In this document: in pieces, positions 62,218-64,000 of the stretch
Position numbering within the stretch: position 1 is the first letter of the stretch
How the letters are laid out: each line of letters opens with the position of its first letter
DNA from: Peribacillus sp044761665
GTDB taxonomy: Bacteria; Bacillota; Bacilli; Bacillales; DSM-1321
NCBI RefSeq assembly: GCF_044761665.1
Contig: NZ_JBIWCW010000008.1
Location: forward strand, 1-64,000
Length of the DNA: 64,000 bases
Reading direction: 5' to 3'
The notes under the pieces: model-generated
Databases searched by the model: none
Told to the model about the DNA's origin: nothing
Seen by the model: only the letters and a program-made list of their open reading frames with translations
Position numbers and translations under genes: made by a program

Positions 62218-64000
62218 TTGTTCAGAAAAATAAAGGGAGTTTCAGCTTGTTTGTTATTTTTTGCCTTATTTTTTCCTATCCATACAATTCAAGCTAAAGC
62301 AGCAGACCCGGATATAAAAATCTCGATTGAAACAGGGTTTGATGGATACATAACTAGCACGAAGGCTATGCCGATGACCGTACATATTGAAAATAAGGGG
62401 GAAGCTTTCAGCGGCACGCTGATTTTTCAATTTCAAGCCGATTATGAATTTGGAGGTTCGCAAATCTTAAAAGTGGAATTGCCAAAGGGTAGTAAGAAGA
62501 CCTATTCCATTTCACTTCCGGGGTATACGGATGAAAATTACAGTTATAATGGAATGCCATTGACGAAGACAATCTATCTCTATGAGGGAGATTGGAAGAA
62601 TGGTAAAGAAGTAGACTATTCAGGTCCCAAGGTATTGACACCAAAATTCTTTGATGAAAGCAAGGACTTGATTGGAGTATTAAGTGAAAAATACGACCGT
62701 TTGACTGAATTGAGAATTTTACCATCACTTCAAGCAACGATGATTGAATTGAAAAAAGAAGAACTACCAAAGCAGTCAATTGGTTATGAAATGTTCGATT
62801 ATTTAATCGTTGATGAATTTGCCATTGCCGCCTTGGATGAGGCTCAGCAGAAAGCGTTAAAGAGTTGGATACAGTCTGGTGGTATGTTAATCGCCGGTGC
62901 TTCTCCGAATGGCGCTCAATTATACGGGTCCCTTTATAATCTTCTACCAATGAAGATGGATAATGAAATCAAGATGGATTCATCTTTTCTTACAGAAAAG
63001 AAAAAGGACCGCCCTTCCTTTGAACAATTGCCTGGTTTTATTGGTGAGGTAGAAAAGGGGGCAGAGATCATTGCGAAAAGCGGGGAATCACCGGCCGTTG
63101 TCAAAAAGCAATATGGAAGCGGGATGATTGTCCAGACGGCCTTTTCACTAGGAGACGAGCCACTCGCCTCTTGGAAGGGCTATGGCACCTCGTTTGAAGC
63201 GATTATAAATAAGGTGGAGTTGAATGCATTTTCCACTTCGAGAGAGTTCATGGATGGAGCAAGCTGGGAAATGAATGAGCCCAATAGTTACTTTGATGAT
63301 ACGACTCTATCCGTCACTCAATTGTTATTGCTGCTATTAGTCTACATTGTGATCATTGTACCGATTTTATTTTTGGTCCTGAAGAAAATGGACAAAAGGG
63401 AGCATGCCTGGTGGATCATTCCTTTGATTGCTTGTATTACGACGGTTTTGACTTTCGCCGTCGGAGCGAAAGACCGTCTTGCCAAGCCGCAACTCAATCA
63501 ATTGGGAATCTATCAAGTTGAGGATAACCAAATTGTCGGCATTCAATCGAATGTCCTTCTATCCAATAAAGGCGGCGATTACAACCTGACATTCCCGAAA
63601 AATGAGTTGGTTGCGATGCCAATGACGCAGGAGGGGTTAGGTGGAAGCCTGAAACGGGCACCATTGCTTGAAGAAAAGGCAACCGATACGGAATTGACCT
63701 TTCCAAACGTCGAATATTGGTCTACCCGATCATTCATAGGTAAGGTCCACAAGGAAAATGCAGGTCAATTCAAGACAAATCTGACAGTTGAAAATAAGAC
63801 CTTGACCGGTACGATTCAAAATGAGACACCATATGACTTTAAGGAATTGATGATCATGACCGGCAATGAAAAAATCAATCTCGGAACGTTGAAGAAGGGA
63901 GAACGGATCAAGGTAAACGAAAGGGTAAAGAGTGATTTCTTGTTTAAACCTTATGGAACGACTTCGTCATCTTGGAATAATGGAACTACGAGAAAAAAAA
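62218..64000 (+). CDS. Large secreted, membrane-anchored protein of unknown function (3' end beyond window)
   Basis: At least 594 residues, open at the right edge. TTG at 62218 follows AAAAAGGAGG by seven bases. Residues 1-27 are a signal peptide (charged, then hydrophobic, likely cleaved after AKA). An extracellular beta-rich part (about 30-140, TVHIENKGEAFSGTL) is followed by an alpha/beta segment (LIVDEFAIAALDEAQQKAL, GGMLIAGASPNG) that looks like a glutamine-amidotransferase-like fold. Two membrane helices lie near residues 362-384 and 395-412. Membrane proteins of this layout often accompany MoxR/DUF58 or ABC transporter genes. That is an inference, and the exact family is not recognised. 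Confidence 0.8.
   Translation, partial: MFRKIKGVSACLLFFALFFPIHTIQAKAADPDIKISIETGFDGYITSTKAMPMTVHIENKGEAFSGTLIFQFQADYEFGGSQILKVELPKGSKKTYSISLPGYTDENYSYNGMPLTKTIYLYEGDWKNGKEVDYSGPKVLTPKFFDESKDLIGVLSEKYDRLTELRILPSLQATMIELKKEELPKQSIGYEMFDYLIVDEFAIAALDEAQQKALKSWIQSGGMLIAGASPNGAQLYGSLYNLLPMKMDNEIKMDSSFLTEKKKDRPSFEQLPGFIGEVEKGAEIIAKSGESPAVVKKQYGSGMIVQTAFSLGDEPLASWKGYGTSFEAIINKVELNAFSTSREFMDGASWEMNEPNSYFDDTTLSVTQLLLLLLVYIVIIVPILFLVLKKMDKREHAWWIIPLIACITTVLTFAVGAKDRLAKPQLNQLGIYQVEDNQIVGIQSNVLLSNKGGDYNLTFPKNELVAMPMTQEGLGGSLKRAPLLEEKATDTELTFPNVEYWSTRSFIGKVHKENAGQFKTNLTVENKTLTGTIQNETPYDFKELMIMTGNEKINLGTLKKGERIKVNERVKSDFLFKPYGTTSSSWNNGTTRKK

Overview
The window is a stretch of low-to-moderate GC Gram-positive chromosome from an endospore former of the family Bacillaceae. 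Gene order and protein sequences (SigE, SigG, SpoVM, FapR, RemA, YloU) closely follow the Bacillus subtilis spoIIG-to-ftsY region. The small palindromic repeats and the divergence from B. subtilis suggest a relative such as Peribacillus, Neobacillus or another former Bacillus lineage. The genus is an inference.

Layout. 1-94: 3' end of a group II intron (domains V and VI). 537-3171: spoIIGA-sigE-sigG sporulation sigma module. 3383-7494: ylmC, pgeF, ylmE, sepF, ylmG, ylmH, divIVA (cell division and polar functions, ribosome quality control). 7503-10659: T-box controlled ileS. 10670-11876: AT-rich accessory patch with an insertion-sequence remnant, a two-gene membrane/coiled-coil operon on the minus strand and a MITE-like repeat. 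12044-13424: lspA and an RluD-type pseudouridine synthase. 13421-25321: complete pyrimidine operon pyrR-P-B-C-AA-AB-K-D-F-E with three PyrR attenuators. 25466-26089: small exported protein and a second MITE-like repeat. 26103-30839: rqcH (minus) divergent from a calcium P-type ATPase. 30993-45946: yicC-family nuclease, remA, gmk, rpoZ, coaBC, priA, def, fmt, rsmB, rlmN, prpC, prkC, rsgA, rpe, thiN. 46067-48843: spoVM, rpmB (minus), yloU, fakA. 49077-52715: sdaAB, sdaAA, recG. 52836-56411: FapR-controlled lipid synthesis genes fapR-plsX-fabD-fabG-acpP. 56676-62083: rnc, smc, ftsY. 62218-end: a large secreted or membrane protein, cut by the window edge, where ylxM-ffh would be expected.

Most genes are housekeeping and tightly packed, with stop/start overlaps in pyr, def-fmt-rsmB-rlmN and prpC-prkC. 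Functional groups are clear: the sporulation sigma cascade, septum placement (SepF, DivIVA), de novo UMP synthesis, translation initiation and rRNA modification (Def, Fmt, RsmB, RlmN), PASTA kinase/phosphatase signalling, serine breakdown, membrane lipid synthesis, and SRP receptor/chromosome condensation.

No CRISPR array, tRNA, rRNA or complete prophage was seen. The less ordinary parts are the intron end, the accessory patch at 10.7-11.9 kb, the family of small mobile repeats, the structured repeat between rpoZ and coaBC, and the extra gene after ftsY.
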